DNA of 64,000 nt, taken from the NCBI GenBank assembly GCA_020091685.1, contig CM034601.1, positions 3,906,920-3,970,919 on the forward strand, read 5' to 3'. The notes beneath the pieces were generated by a model that saw nothing but the letters and a program-made list of their open reading frames with translations, was not told where the DNA came from and searched no databases. Shown piece by piece: positions 13,017 through 25,018 of the stretch. Position 1 is the first letter of the stretch; each line of letters opens with the position of its first letter. The position numbers and the translations under genes are program-made. Source of the DNA: Lutjanus erythropterus (taxonomy: Eukaryota > Chordata > Actinopteri > Lutjaniformes > Lutjanidae).

Positions 13017-13202
13017 TATGGTGAAGTTCATGACCTTGAGGATCCAGATAGTTAGCGCCAAGTTGATCAGGATCAGGATCATCAGCAGCAGGACGAAGAA
13101 GTAAAGGCAGCGTTTCCTCCAGCCGTATATTCCCACTTTGTACACTTGTGGTTTCTCTGAACTCTGGACATTGTTCCTATGAGTGCACTGTTCTTGGGTC
13201 AT
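13017..13202 (-). CDS. sgcd: delta-sarcoglycan, coding exon with the transmembrane helix
   Basis: This 186-bp, 62-codon exon encodes the N-terminal part of delta-sarcoglycan, a type II membrane protein of the sarcoglycan complex, which binds dystrophin-associated proteins at the muscle cell membrane. Read on the minus strand it begins [11 protein letters not shown], continues with the family signature [20 protein letters not shown], and ends ILKVMNFTI. Residues 1-31 are the cytosolic tail with a basic RKR stop just before the helix, about 32-55 are the transmembrane segment, and the rest starts the extracellular side. It matches human SGCD (MPQEQYTHHR at the start, the same [10 protein letters not shown] block) better than the zeta or gamma paralogues: EQCTH parallels EQYTH, and PQVYKV is as in delta. 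The splice sites are clear: a pyrimidine-rich acceptor ending CTCAG abuts the ATG at 13202, and ATA is followed by GTAAGT at 13016. The exon ends in phase 0. The full protein is about 290 residues, so most of the gene lies beyond the left edge. Identity is very sure; delta over zeta is fairly sure. Confidence -1.
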
Positions 13203-13489
13203 CTGAGAGGAGACACACAGGGAGAAATGGGGGGAAATGATTATTGCCAAGGGCAACAACTGTGTTACTTAGTGATACAAAGACTCGGTCAGAGCTCAGT
13301 AATTCTGAATCTTTGTGGCGTGTCTGCAGCCTGGTTTGCACTGATTACATTATTTACTTATACAGCTCTTAGTGGCTGAGTGGGCAGTTGTGGATTTTGT
13401 GTGGGAGTCAACACAGGGGCCACTGTTTCATGTTGCATAGAGTGACTGCCCACTTTTAAAATAGCATCAGTTCCAGAAGTTAATTTCCC

Positions 13490-13513
13490 ATTCATTCATT
13501 CATTCATTCATTC
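13490..13513. repeat. (ATTC)6 microsatellite
   Basis: Six perfect ATTC units; a short CAA tract follows at 13611-13628. Confidence -1.
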
Positions 13514-13688
13514 ACTCCATTGTTTCAGAAAAGCCTTATATAAAAAAGTTTTAAAGCCTGGAACCAAGTCAACCAGTTGCGAGAATAAAACATTTAATCA
13601 GAGTAAAAAACAACAACAACAACAACAAAACATCAAAAAGGCAAAGGAACAAGACTGTGTACATTATTATTATAAGAGTGTAATTTCT

Positions 13689-14264
13689 GTGGTGGAAGTA
13701 ACTAATTACAAATACTCAGATTATTGAAATTAAAGAGTTTTTTGAGGTACTTGTACTTTTACGAGTAGATTATCAAGTCGGTACTTTTACGTGTATTTAA
13801 ATAAACATTACAAGATGTAATCTGCTTTTAAATCACAGTTGAATACTGAGTACAACTTTAATTAATATCCAAATCTTTAATCTGCATTTCACTAGCCAAT
13901 CAGCTGATCAGATCACAAATGATGGTCAAAGAAAACAAGGACATACAAACAGAAAACAAAACAAAAGGCTGCAGCAGCTCACGTCTGGAGTAAGGATGTT
14001 AATGATCAATCATTAACTCGATTAATTGCTGTTAAGAATTTAACCAATTAAAACATATTCACGGATATTTAATCAATAGTCATTTTAACTTGTTTAGATG
14101 GGTAGAGTGACTTACTAAAAGCAACTACTACACTGACTAGTGTTGCAATGAATACTTTGTACATTTACTTTAGTATATTTCTGACACCAGTACTTTTACT
14201 TGTAATTGACTATTATTTTAACAATGTAACATGAGTACAGATTTTCAGTATTCTTTCCACCACC
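13689..14264 (+). mobile_element. 'TGGTGGAAAGTAAC' interspersed element, near full length
   Basis: It begins GTGGTGGAAGTAACTAATTA and ends TTCTTTCCACCACC, so the ends are inverted (GTGGTGGAA / TTCCACCAC). The interior is rich in GTACTTTTAC segments. About 576 bp, no coding content. Other parts of the same family lie at 29805-30034 and 34735-34885. I recognise it as an abundant fish repeat but will not assign a superfamily. Confidence -1.
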
Positions 14265-15892
14265 ATGTGCTTGAATATAAATCATATTCACTTCAGCATA
14301 TGACAATATTGGTACTACTGATGTCTTTAGGATTGTGGTAGTGCAGTACCTCTCCATGACATTCCAAATAAAACATATATTTTTTTAAAACAAGTTTGAT
14401 ATAATACAGTCTTATGGCTTTTATGGAGTATATACCATCATTTCACAATCTCATGGGTTCTGGTAAGTCTACTTTGGACAGTTATGACATTATGACTAAT
14501 AATCTAAAACCTCTATTCAGAATATGAATGGTATTTTTCACTTTTGGAACCTCACTGTTTGTAACAAGCTTGGTCAGAAATCAGACAAAGGAACAGCACA
14601 GGAATAATATTACCTGCACAGTGAGCACGAACCAGGATTTCAACATTGACTCTCTAAGACCTCTTTTCAGCTTCTTTTGAACCAGATACAATGTCGTTCC
14701 AGCATCAATGAGTCACAAGTTACTGGTTAAATGAGAGATGATACGAATTAATTTGTTTGGAGGCATTACGTGAAATGAGTGCTACACAAAGATGTAATTC
14801 AAGGACATCTAATGGGAGAAGTTCTTCACGTAAAATAAAGAAATTAATGTGCTTATTGTTGTGGCCAGTCTCCAAACACTTAGTGAAAAAACCTTCACTT
14901 TTGAGCCAACTCTGAACATCTTTTTGCGAGTGACCTTAGTCGTTATTTGAACATCGTTTCAACTGAAAAATGTTCGCTGGGTGGGGATGTCATGTTGTCT
15001 GTCCTCCGGCTGTGATGTCAAGGCTTTGAATAGCATCTTTGCATAGCATCAGCAGCCATTTTTTTTATGTTTAAAGTTGTTTTGTCCATTTTTGGCACGT
15101 GTTACAAGCATATACATGTTTGTGGCTCATTTAAATCAAGTAACAGGTGTTTTGTGGTTGCACTTGAATTTGAAACGTTCTGTTGCTCCTAACCTTCTCT
15201 GTCTCATTTTGAACATCAAACACCAACATTCATATAAGACAGCAGGAGCAAATGAGCAGAATAAAACAACAAAACCAACCTACACATGCTGTCCCATCTT
15301 ACTGTACCAGTTCTCCTCTGTGAGGACAATCGTATAGGAACTATACTGCAAAGCTGAGTTATTTGCATTCATGTTTTTTGCCTGTTGGCAGCAAAGCAAG
15401 TTGTAAGCACAACGTTAAGCCTAGTTGACTATTCACACCTCCATCAGATAGAGCAACATCAGTCGCAGTGTATTGAGTCCAATATTCATTCCTCTTTTAA
15501 GTCCTATTTGGTCTCCCGAGAAAAAAAATATCTGACTCTTTAGCTTCTAAATGTTGCATTTTGTTCACCAGCTTGTCCCTAACATTATCTGTCCACTGTT
15601 TGGTGCTGGACTCTGCTTGTTAACAGCAACAATTTACAGTCCCTTTTTCTCGTCTGCCTCTTATGTATTCAGCTATTATTGCAGCCTATTGGGCCTCCAT
15701 GATGGAGTCACCCCTGATTGCTTGGAGATTTGTGATGCAGCTGCAGAGACTCTGTAGAATATGACCTCAGGATAAGAGATGGGACACAACAGAAGTACAA
15801 ATAACATGCCATAAAGATTTTTTTCATGTATTCCACTCTTATACTGACCAGCCACTCAGTTCGGGCATGATGAAAGACAGTTTTGTTAGCAA

Positions 15893-16062
15893 TTTCATTG
15901 ATCGATTGCCCGATAAGTGGTCTATAACTCCATTATACCCCCTCTGCCCCATTGATGTGCTGATACTGCCGATTAATGATGATTCTAATTGTCTGCCTGT
16001 GAAGGCGAGGAGGCATTGTTCACTTCAAGCGCCATAATAATGGCCTAATAACTCTGTGGAAA
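15893..16062. promoter_or_regulatory. candidate conserved non-coding element
   Basis: Unique sequence dense in homeodomain-type cores (GATTAATGATGATTCTAATT near 15973, GCCATAATAATGGCCTAATA near 16031). No coding signature. Appearance only. Confidence -1.
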
Positions 16063-17264
16063 AATACAATTTACTGTCGGCCGTGCTTTGGAGTGCGCGC
16101 CTCAGACCTCCAAAGCCAATCGTTTTTGACAACCACACACATTTCCCGCTAACTGAAACAAATGGCACAAGACAGGGCCCCGGTGAGAAAGTGCTGAAAG
16201 CCACAGAGGAGACTCCAAAGCACCAGTCAGCAAAAACGGGGAAATCTCATTGTGTACGGTTGGATTTTCATTTTTGTTTGATGGCTGATGCAGAGAGATG
16301 AAGAGGCGCGTCTTTGTGATGTCTTGGCTGATAGAAAAGATTGCTCTGAGAGTAAACAAAGCTAAAAAAAAGGCACTAAACTGCCATCCAAACTGAGGCA
16401 GTTCTCACCAAACTCAACCTTGGCAGTGCTTTCTCTCGAGATAACTTTAAACTAGATCAAAAAAACACCTAAAGCTCATTAGGGTCCCCTAGAGGCTGCA
16501 GTGTTAATTACATCCAACGGTGACTTTGCCAGAGCCTCATTTAGCTCCTCATTGGAGCTGAAAATGTCAAAATTTTGTGGTAGTTTTTTTTGGCTCTGAC
16601 GATGCTTTCGTTCTTAATCTCACCTTCAAAGCTCTGATTGGCTCCAGCTGATTTTTCTACCAGTTTAGCAGCCATCAATGACCATAAAATCAGACGTTTT
16701 TTTAATCCCTCACAACAATGAAGCTGAGGAAGAGGTCACTGGGTCATTAAAATCTAAAAAATCAATCCGTTTCCGCTTTTTGAGAAGAGACACTGTGCTC
16801 AGTTTTTTTTTAAATTATTGACATATGACACATGTCTACGCGACCTTACCGTGTTGCTGTTGTGTTCAAAGGTACAACAGTCTGTGGAAACCCCAGACAC
16901 AAAAGTGATCATTTTAACCCAAAGCATCATATTTTCCTAAGTGTTTTTTGTCCTTAAACCCAAGCACATCGTACTGTCACATTATAAAAATAATTTGTTT
17001 CTATAACATGCCCAATAAGAAAATAACACCTACAAGTTTTACAAATCTAGGTTCCCATCTAGACCCGACTGCATATGACAGCAATGTTCAGCTATATGAA
17101 GCACTGAATTTGATAGAGCCTCTTTATAACTTTATTCACTGTTTTGGTTGAAACTAGATTGTATGAAGAAAAGCAACCGCTAACTTATAGCTGCACTTAA
17201 TGTTTACACCTCTGAGTCAGGAGTGCATCACCAGGAGCAGGAGGTTTTTCAGGCCCTGTGCAGG

Positions 17265-17430
17265 GGGACCCCGCCAGGATATTCAGCTGATAAGACCACC
17301 TGCACGGCTTACTGAGCAACTAAATTCCAGTTAGCAGTTGGCGGTTACATGGCAAATAGAGAAATAAATGCAAATAAAATGCAAAGTAAAAAATGGAGCC
17401 GCCCTTTAATTAAATTCTTGACTAAGTTCA
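17265..17430. promoter_or_regulatory. candidate conserved non-coding element
   Basis: Unique AT-rich block with an octamer-like ATGCAAAT near 17369, CAGTTAGCAGTTGGCGGTTA, and a CTTTAATTAAATT homeodomain-type site near 17404. Not repeated in the window. Appearance only. Confidence -1.
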
Positions 17431-18838
17431 ATATGTTGTTGTTCGTCCCCCAGAAGTATCAGAGATTGATCTCACAGTTTAACAGCAGCACCTGTTCACT
17501 CAGGCTTTGTGTTTAGTTCAGACTAATTCAAATACAAACATGAATACAATGACAAACAGCTGTATGAGCCAAAAGTAACCCAAGCCTGTTTGATCAGCTC
17601 TCTGGCAAAATCCTCATAGAGAGCTGGAGCCTGTGAGTGGGGATTAATATCACGTCTGATCCTGCATCACACTTTCTTTTCTGCTCCCATCTGCGAGCAC
17701 CTGCCACTGCACAGACCTTCCAAATGCGGTTGCAAGTCGTGGCAGACAGGCTGCGTTCACCCTTGGAACAAACTGCTGTCCTGTCCAATCACATGTCTGA
17801 ACAGGATCCAGTTCGGCTGACAGGGCTACTCTGACATTTGTTTACACCAAGAGAGTCTGATTATGAAAAACCACACACACACGACGTGCAGAGGCTGACG
17901 GACAGCTTTTCCATTTCCTCCCTCTAGATTTGTTTTTTTGATTTTACTTGTGTGGTGTGACGGGCTCAGATAAGTGACCCTGAAAGTGATATGGAACTAA
18001 AACTTCAAAATGAAACAGATCATGTCGGGAAAATTTGGTAAGCTGGTGGCAGTGAGAAAAAGTCACGCAGCATTAAAGTTTTCGGACTGAATTTTGGGGA
18101 ACAGCAATCCCCTGACAAGCAAAAAGAAAACTAAGGTTTTAACCTCTAATTCCCCATTAAATCCTTAGCCCAGTAAATATACTGAAACTGGGTAGCATTT
18201 TGCATTTTTTATTCTACTGTTTTTCCTAATGGTGCATTTACTGACACAACCTTGGAAAGATACAGAACAGTGGAATAATCACATTCAGCCTTTTTTGTCT
18301 CTTTACCAGAAAAGCTTTATCACTATAAAATTGCAGCCCCTCCAGTCGCACATTTTATGGCAACAATGCTGGTATTCTAACAGAAGTCAGCACGCCTGTC
18401 AAATGAACTGCAATCGGTACAGTTTTTATTCAGAAATACTGTGTACTGAGTAATAAAAACATAATTTATTCAAATAGATTTAAAGTGCTTTTGTGCAGCC
18501 CTCAAAAAAATAAATAAAGTGAATTGAAAGATGACCTTGACGACAGGAAAAGGAACAAAGCTAGTAGAAATAAATAAAAATCAAAGACAGAATACAGCAG
18601 AAGCTGCCAAGCGTGTCCAGGTGTTGGAGACAACAGCATCAGCAGCTTGGCAGCGGAGCATCACTCACAGTGAACACCAGCATCCGTGTCACCTGCTCCT
18701 GAGCGTGTGCGTTCACACACACTCATGTGCAAATGTGTTACTTCTCAGATAAGCCTTTTCAAGATCTAGACAAAATATACTTTTGATGAGCAGTAGATGC
18801 TGTTTGGTAGTACTGGATATGGTAATACTTGTAGTGAC

Positions 18839-19215
18839 ATTCTCATTCCCAACTTGTCAAATGCTGATGTTTTGTCAGGTTCCTTGGGTACAAGATAACT
18901 GTTAGCAGCTCTGTGCACCACACTGAGCTTTCACGTGACTTCAAAATAAACTAATCAGTAGCTGTATGTGATGCACCGGGCTGTCGACGTAGTATAAAGA
19001 ACAAGAAAGTCAGCGTCTGACGAGAGGGTGGGTGGAAAGATGGCTCAAACAAACACAGGACTTCATCTCAGGAGACTGGGGTTCGTTAACTTTACTGAAA
19101 GTTTTAACATTACGTGCATCACATGACTCGCATCATGTGACTTTGTCTTGACATACTTATGCACTTACTTTATCCCAAAACATGGTCTTTTCCAAAACTC
19201 ATCCAAACCATACGT
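18839..19215 (+). repeat. interspersed repeat family A, copy 1
   Basis: About 375 bp aligned along its length with 31715-32110: both share a TCAAATACTGATG-like start, a GTATAAAGA block, ATGGCTCAAACAAACA-type and GGAGACTGGGGTTCG-type segments, and a CACATGACT segment. A truncated restart (TCTCACTCCCAGGTCGTCAA) follows at about 19279. No coding content; family not named. Confidence -1.
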
Positions 19216-21184
19216 CACCAAGATGCAGTTAAAGGTGCAATGAGTGATTCTGGAGAGAGAGAGAGTTGATTGTTAAAGTCTCACTCCCAGGTCGTCAAAT
19301 ACTTACTGTTTGGGAATCAAACTCAACAATCAACTGCAAGACCTGGGATTAGCCTTTTGGATGGGATAGATTTTCTTAAGCTTGAAAACAGAGCCAAGAG
19401 GAGTCTATGGGCTCCCCTTTTGCTCATTAACTGGCACATATTCTGGGTGCAAAGCAAGCTGCAAGGTACATTTAGCCTCTTAACACGAATTAAGCCAATC
19501 AGAATGTTATCTCCCATTCCCTTTAAGCGCCAGGTGCGCCTGCCTGTGGCACATTGCTATTTAAATGGTGCATTTGGCAAGCTGGAAAGGCAAACAGGGT
19601 GCTGAAATGACCCACTTGTAGTGATGCGTGGGCTACAGTTAAAACACACTGCGGTTAAACCATGGATCATAAAAATTAACATTGTGATTCATAGCAGATG
19701 GCTTACAGGTGGACAAAGCATCTGCCCACTGAGAGAGATACTCTCTAATCATTAGAATAAGTTGTTAAAGAAAAGACTCAAAAACACTTGTGCTTCTCAT
19801 CATAAATAAAAGATGATTTAATGACTAGAGATGCTGCTTTCAGTCGTTTTAAATGTTTCCAAGTGCACAGGAAGGTCACTGCAGCAAATATCGTTATAAA
19901 CAATTTCACTGTATGAACTTAAGCTGCGTGTTACACTTTTTGAATGTGTTGAAGAACACAGGTCATTAATCAACTATAGATCGTGACCTATCCTGTCACA
20001 GTGTCAAGAGATTAAAAAAAAAATCAGCAGAGTTATGCTGCTGTGCCTTCTGCGTAAAAGCACACAACATCTCTGAGCTCAACATTAAGAGTATAAAAAA
20101 ATATTCTGATCTGACATGTCTATGGTTAAGGTGTGGTTAGGTGTCACAACAACAACTTGGTTAGCGGAACATCAATTTGGTTTAAAATAACTACTTCATT
20201 AAGGTTCATTGTTAAATTATTACTTGGTTAAGTTTAGAGAACGATCAAAGCCACGAGTGGCAGAAACAGGAATCAAACAGTAATTTTGCTGCTGTTATTC
20301 TTCCAGTTTTCATTATGAGAAAACCTGCAAAGATCCATTCATTAAGCTCTGTTCTTATCTTCTGAAGAGTCCGACTGTCTTTCAGTAGCTCAGTTGTTAA
20401 GGAACTTTTCGGTTCTTCTGTGTGACTGAATACAATAATGGTCCAAGTTGTCTTCATTATGTATGCAAATGATTAACCAGCATTTACTGTTGGTTTGCAT
20501 ATTAAGGTTATATTTAGCCTAGTGGTGTCATTAATCAGTTAATTAGTGAGGAGTGCTCCTGGCATTACTGTTTGCTAATGTGTTCAGTGAACTGCTCCTT
20601 CCTAAGCCCTGTATTAATATTTGGTATTTTTTTTTTATTGCTTGTATGATTTTTAGTATCATAGGTCAGCATATCTATGTCCAGGTTATGGAAACTGTAT
20701 TTATAGGTTATTGTATACAAACATATGCTTCTCCACCTTTCTTTGAAAATGAAAGTAATCACATTTTATATGACTGTAAAACTTTGGTTTAAATAATATG
20801 AGACGGCATCTTACAACTTAGCTCTAACAGAGATCCAAATGCAATAACAAATCATAAAAAGTTTTCTGAACGTCCCTACACACACACTGTACTACACTGT
20901 GGATCTACTTCCCTCACAAAGTGTATGTTAAATTAAATAAAAGTACTGCAGTAATGAAATATAACTTCTCTCTCCTCTGTGCCTTCTACAGACTCTCCTT
21001 CCATGCACAAAGAGTACTGATAGCTTTCCAATAAGCTCTTAGGTTACAGGCTGACTGAGAAAAGAAAATGGTCCTTGGTTACAAGCTAAATAATGGCCAC
21101 TCTCATAAGAGTGGAGGTGTGTGTGTTAAGAAAGCACAGTTGAAGAGCCAGGGAGGAAGAAAATAAGTGGCAAATTGGAGGCAA

Positions 21185-21560
21185 ATCAAATCATCGGCCT
21201 TTGAGTCTTTTTCTCTCCACTGCCGCCGTCCAACGGTGCCTCTCGTTCAGCCAACTATTCATTCAGAGAGCCTGAAGAAAACCCAATGGTCCAAAAACAA
21301 AGTCTGTCTCTGATTAGAGAAAGAAATGAGGTTTTACAAAATGTTATTGGTTATTCCTGCTGCCAAATAGCCAGGCAGCTCCCCATTAGGACTTATATAG
21401 ACAACATGTGGACCTGCACCAGAACCCGAGGGCTGCTGCCAATGGATACACCATTACTGGGGCTCGCATGCCTCCAAATGTATGAATATACAAAATGGCC
21501 GACCGCCAGAGGCAGTTTATTGGCCGTTGCAATGTGTGGGTGAATGGGCAAGTGGAGAAA
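21185..21560. promoter_or_regulatory. candidate conserved non-coding element
   Basis: A long unique block of balanced composition with sub-blocks such as GGCAAATCAAATCATCGGCC, ATAGCCAGGCAGCTCCCCAT and a CTTATATAGACAA stretch. Short open frames on both strands have no family motif. Among the larger such blocks in the intron. Confidence -1.
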
Positions 21561-22261
21561 TTTGATTGGCTGACTGAGAAGTTACTAAACATTTCACTGA
21601 CTGTTGGTTTAAGTTGATTGGCCATAATGTCCAGCAGCTAAAGCCTGAGGCAGAGGCTGCTTCATGCAAACAGCTAACAAGTCTTAGCTCATCTCTAAAG
21701 GGTTTTAGTGTCTGTTTGGATGTAACAGGCATGTTTGTCTCCCATATGTGACTATTTCTGCCTTTTTTCACCCAAAGTGTTTTTACTTTCTGTTCTTCCA
21801 TGTGTTGGTTTTCTGTGCACCCACCTTGGCCATTAACCAGGAAGGAAGAGATCCAGTAAGTACTGTCCTGAATTGCTCACCGCCACTCCGCCCATTGCTA
21901 TTAACTGTTCTGTTCCTTCGTCTAGAGAGCCCCTAGAGCAATTCTTTTTTTATGGTATGGTTGAAGCACCACTACGAGTTTTATTTTTTTTTTTCCTTTT
22001 TATAACCCTCAACAACAACAACAACAACACCAGAGAGGAGCATTGAAGCAGTGCAGGCCAGTGAAGGCAAAGAGGAAATCTGATGAAACTCTGATGAAAA
22101 CAGCTTTAAAAAATGAACCAAATGTTGTTTATCTAAAGATCGACCCATTCAGAAGATCACATTTCTCTTACAATATGCATGAATACAGTATATTTGCAGG
22201 CATTTACAAAATATGTACAATGTTCAACTGATGTTTTTATACTGCTCCTACTATCCAGTAG

Positions 22262-22832
22262 GGGATTAACAGAGGAGATGAAAACAGCATTGCAGAATCT
22301 CACAAACAGTGAAAGTGAATGGTGACCAGTTTGCAAACGTAAAAAAAACAACAGAATGAAAACATAAAATGCCTCCATACTGCTCGTCTGATGTAATCCA
22401 AGTCTCCTAAAGCCCTGACATGCCAAGCTGACTTAAAAAATGTTATTTACACCACGTTTTTTTGTCTGAATCTTCACTGTAGATCCTTAGCTTGGAGACA
22501 CGTTTACGTGCACATGCACACTGACTGAACTGGGTGTGTGTGGTGTGACAGTGTGCAAACAGCATGTCAGGACTCTAGGGACTTGGATTATGCCAGACGA
22601 GCAGCATGGAGGCATTTTTCGGTTTTTTTTATTTTTTTATTTTTTTATTTTTTTTCCAGTTGTTTTTTACATTTGAAAACTGGTCACCATTCACTTCCAC
22701 TGTTTGGAAGATTCTGCAGCGCTGTTTTCCTGCAGTGTTTTGCGGACTAACAAAATAAACCCGACCCTCAATCGGCATGAAGGTGAGTAGATAATGGCTG
22801 AATTTTCATTTTCGGGTCAACTATTCTTTTAA
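22262..22832 (-). mobile_element. foldback MITE with long inverted arms
   Basis: The left arm (about 22287-22423) is the reverse complement of the right arm (about 22562-22735), with a loop of about 138 bp. The right end carries the full terminus, reading on the minus strand from TTAA at 22832 through AAAGAATAGTTGACCCGAAA. The left terminus is lost near 22262. A T-rich tract (22622-22660) interrupts the right arm. The same terminus and loop are seen at 35887-36078. Non-coding; probably mobilised by a TTAA-targeting transposase. Confidence -1.
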
Positions 22833-22879
22833 GTAACCCACAATATAAGTTTAGTTAGTTTAGTTTACAAATCCGTCTT

Positions 22880-23435
22880 TGACTTCAGCACCACAGACGG
22901 CGGTACAGCACCTGTCAGAGCCATTGTCTGGGCCATAGAAGAAGAGGAACAAAAAGGAGAAGGAATACTTTATTAATCCCTTGAGGAAATTATGTCATTA
23001 TTTGTCACACAGAGACCCGAAAAACACACATGCACAAACAGGAGAGAGTGGGCTGCATGCATACATATAGTCAGTCGCCCAGGGCAGTTAGGGGTTCGGT
23101 GCCTCACTCAACAGCAGCTTGGCAGTGCCTAAGAGGTGAAGTGGCACCTCTCCACCTACCAGTCCACACTCCATACTGACTGGTCCGTGCTGGACTTGAA
23201 CATGGTAGGCTTGTTCCCAAGCCAAGTCCTTAAGGTTATATTCTAACTTTCACAAACACAGTCAGATAAAGAATCAATGAGTAGGGCAGACAAGACTAAC
23301 ATATTTAACAACCCTTCAGCCCCTGGACTCTGTCTGCTACTATGGGATGGAGAGTGGAAGAATTTTGGTCATTTTACTAACAAGGATGACATCCCCCCTC
23401 AAATCCCCTACAAGCTCATTTATGCCCTCTTAATG
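22880..23435 (+). repeat. old interspersed repeat, split by a LINE tail
   Basis: Both flanks match the continuous copy near 57028-57285: the left flank has ACTTCAGCACCACAG and CAGAGCCATTGTCTGGGCC, and the right flank has ACAAACACAGTCAGATAAAG, CTGTCTGCTACTA and ACATCCCCCCTC. The insert is the LINE-type segment at about 22960-23245. Confidence -1.
22960..23245 (-). mobile_element. LINE-type 3' tail
   Basis: Read on the minus strand it carries a GTGGACTGGTAGGTGGAGAG block, GAGGCACCGAACCCCTAACT, and near its 3' end CCTCAAGGGATTAATAAAGT, which is the look of the 3' end of fish non-LTR retrotransposons (L2/Rex1-like from memory). It is 5'-truncated with no coding part, as is usual for such inserts. 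Confidence -1.
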
Positions 23436-23944
23436 TATGACTGCCCACGTACTTCCATGCATCCTTTATGTTTGCATAGAACAAGTAACACATCCACTAG
23501 AGGGCACCAGTCAGAGTCAAAAGTTAGTCCAAAGAAGAAGAGTCAAAAGTGTCAGACAACAACAAACATGGTGAGGCAGGAGAAGGTTGTAAGAACGCTC
23601 CCTTGAGAATGAAGCAAAAGTGGCGGCAGCGGTCTGTGCAGCAAATTAATACATCACGACATTTGTGTGAAATTTAATGCAGAGTAAATGGGGTAAAATT
23701 ATGGGCAAAAAGCATAAAAGCCAATGTATTGCAAAATGATTTAAGATGCCATACACCTTTTTGTGAGACCAGGCTGTAAGAACGTGTATGATGGTCTGAC
23801 TGTTCCTATTTCTTCTGGCTTCCTTGTTGTTCATTGTTCATTGTTGTTGTTCCCACATCTTACCAGCTCATTTTAAGGAACATTACCAGTAGGAACACTG
23901 GCCAGAACTGCAACAGCAAGCCTCAAGTTGTAATAAACTGGACT

Positions 23945-24185
23945 TCTCCTCTGATGTCTGCGCACCAGCGTCACAGAGATAAATGCCTGTGTATTTATCG
24001 TACTTGGTAAATAAAGGTTTGTTGACCCTTATTCTGAGTGCACCAGCAGCTTTGCCTTTTGTCCCACTTTGTTGCCCCTCATTAACACCGAGGCCACATC
24101 CTCCGCTCGGCGCTCCATTGTCGTGCACTGCAGCTGCTTACTGGCCCATTACAGATGAGACAAGTGCGGTTAATACTTACAGATA
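23945..24185. promoter_or_regulatory. candidate conserved non-coding element
   Basis: Unique block with AGATAAATGCCTGTGTATTT, ACTTGGTAAATAAAGGTTTG (forkhead-like TAAATA) and TTGCCCCTCATTAACACCGA. Possible GATA and forkhead sites. No coding signature. Confidence -1.
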
Positions 24186-24295
24186 CTGAAAAGGTCACAG
24201 AATAACAGTAAACAATTTAATGAGAGGTCCAACCTGTTCAGTATCTGACAAAGCCTCTTTTCAGTGATTAAACAAAAAAAGAAAACAACCAATTT

Positions 24296-24585
24296 CACTG
24301 GTTAATTTCGCCGTACAGGCGTGAAGCCAGGCCCGGGGCCAAGCTTGACTGGAGGGCATAATGAATACTTAAACAGCTGAGTAACTTTGGGTTCTTCCTT
24401 TTTTTTCCTTTTTTAATCGGGTACAAATGTAGAAAACGTTTTCGTCTTCTCCTCTCTGTTCTGTAAGTGGCTTTCGCATGCTTGTCAACAGCATTGTTGA
24501 GCACATAATTTGGCAAAGCCTGCGTGTGTAGGCTCTTTGTGACAGATATGATACTGTAAATTTACAGTGAGGAGAGAAGACCCAC
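24296..24585. promoter_or_regulatory. candidate conserved non-coding element, two parts
   Basis: Unique sub-blocks flank a T-rich tract: AGCTTGACTGGAGGGCATAA near 24341, and TGTCAACAGCATTGTTGAGC near 24483 followed by AATTTGGCAAAGCC, an NF1-like half site. Appearance only. Confidence -1.
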
Positions 24586-24859
24586 ATGTGCTGCTAAATG
24601 TATGTTTTGACGCTCTTTTTAATATTAAAAAAGTGTTTCATGAACACACATTGCAGGTCACGTCAGGAGTGAGCAGCGGAGACAGCCTGGAGGTTAATGA
24701 AGCACCTACATCACTCTGAACCCAAGTTTGATCAAGGAGGGTGAATAATGCACTCTTGAATATTTTACTACAGGTCATCACAGGTCCACTAGGTCATGGT
24801 GGCTTATCGCAAAAAAGACATCACTGGATAATGATGTTTTTCTCCACAATTTATCCTTT

Positions 24860-25018
24860 TCAAAACAACGGAACAATGTGGCTAAAATACATTTTGCTGC
24901 CGATTCTGTCCACAGCACTGAATTGCTTAGTTTCCGTGTTTATACTCCTCCCTGCTTCTCCAAACGTGGGGTGTCTTGACCGCCATCTGTGCAACCCTGC
25001 ATCAAACAATCCAAAAGT
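24860..25018 (+). repeat. fragment of the TTAA MITE family seen at 4450
   Basis: Holds GGCTAAAATACATTTTGCTG, a CTGTCCACAG block and CTGCTTCTCCAAACGTGGGG, shared with the copy at 47310-47463 and with the right half of the element at 4450-4867. The end is worn (GCATCAAACAATCCAAA). Confidence -1.

Noticed and set aside
12948-13259. Full 103-codon minus-strand frame as a stand-alone gene
   Set aside because: Only the middle (13202-13017) is the sgcd exon; the ends read through a splice acceptor and donor into introns.
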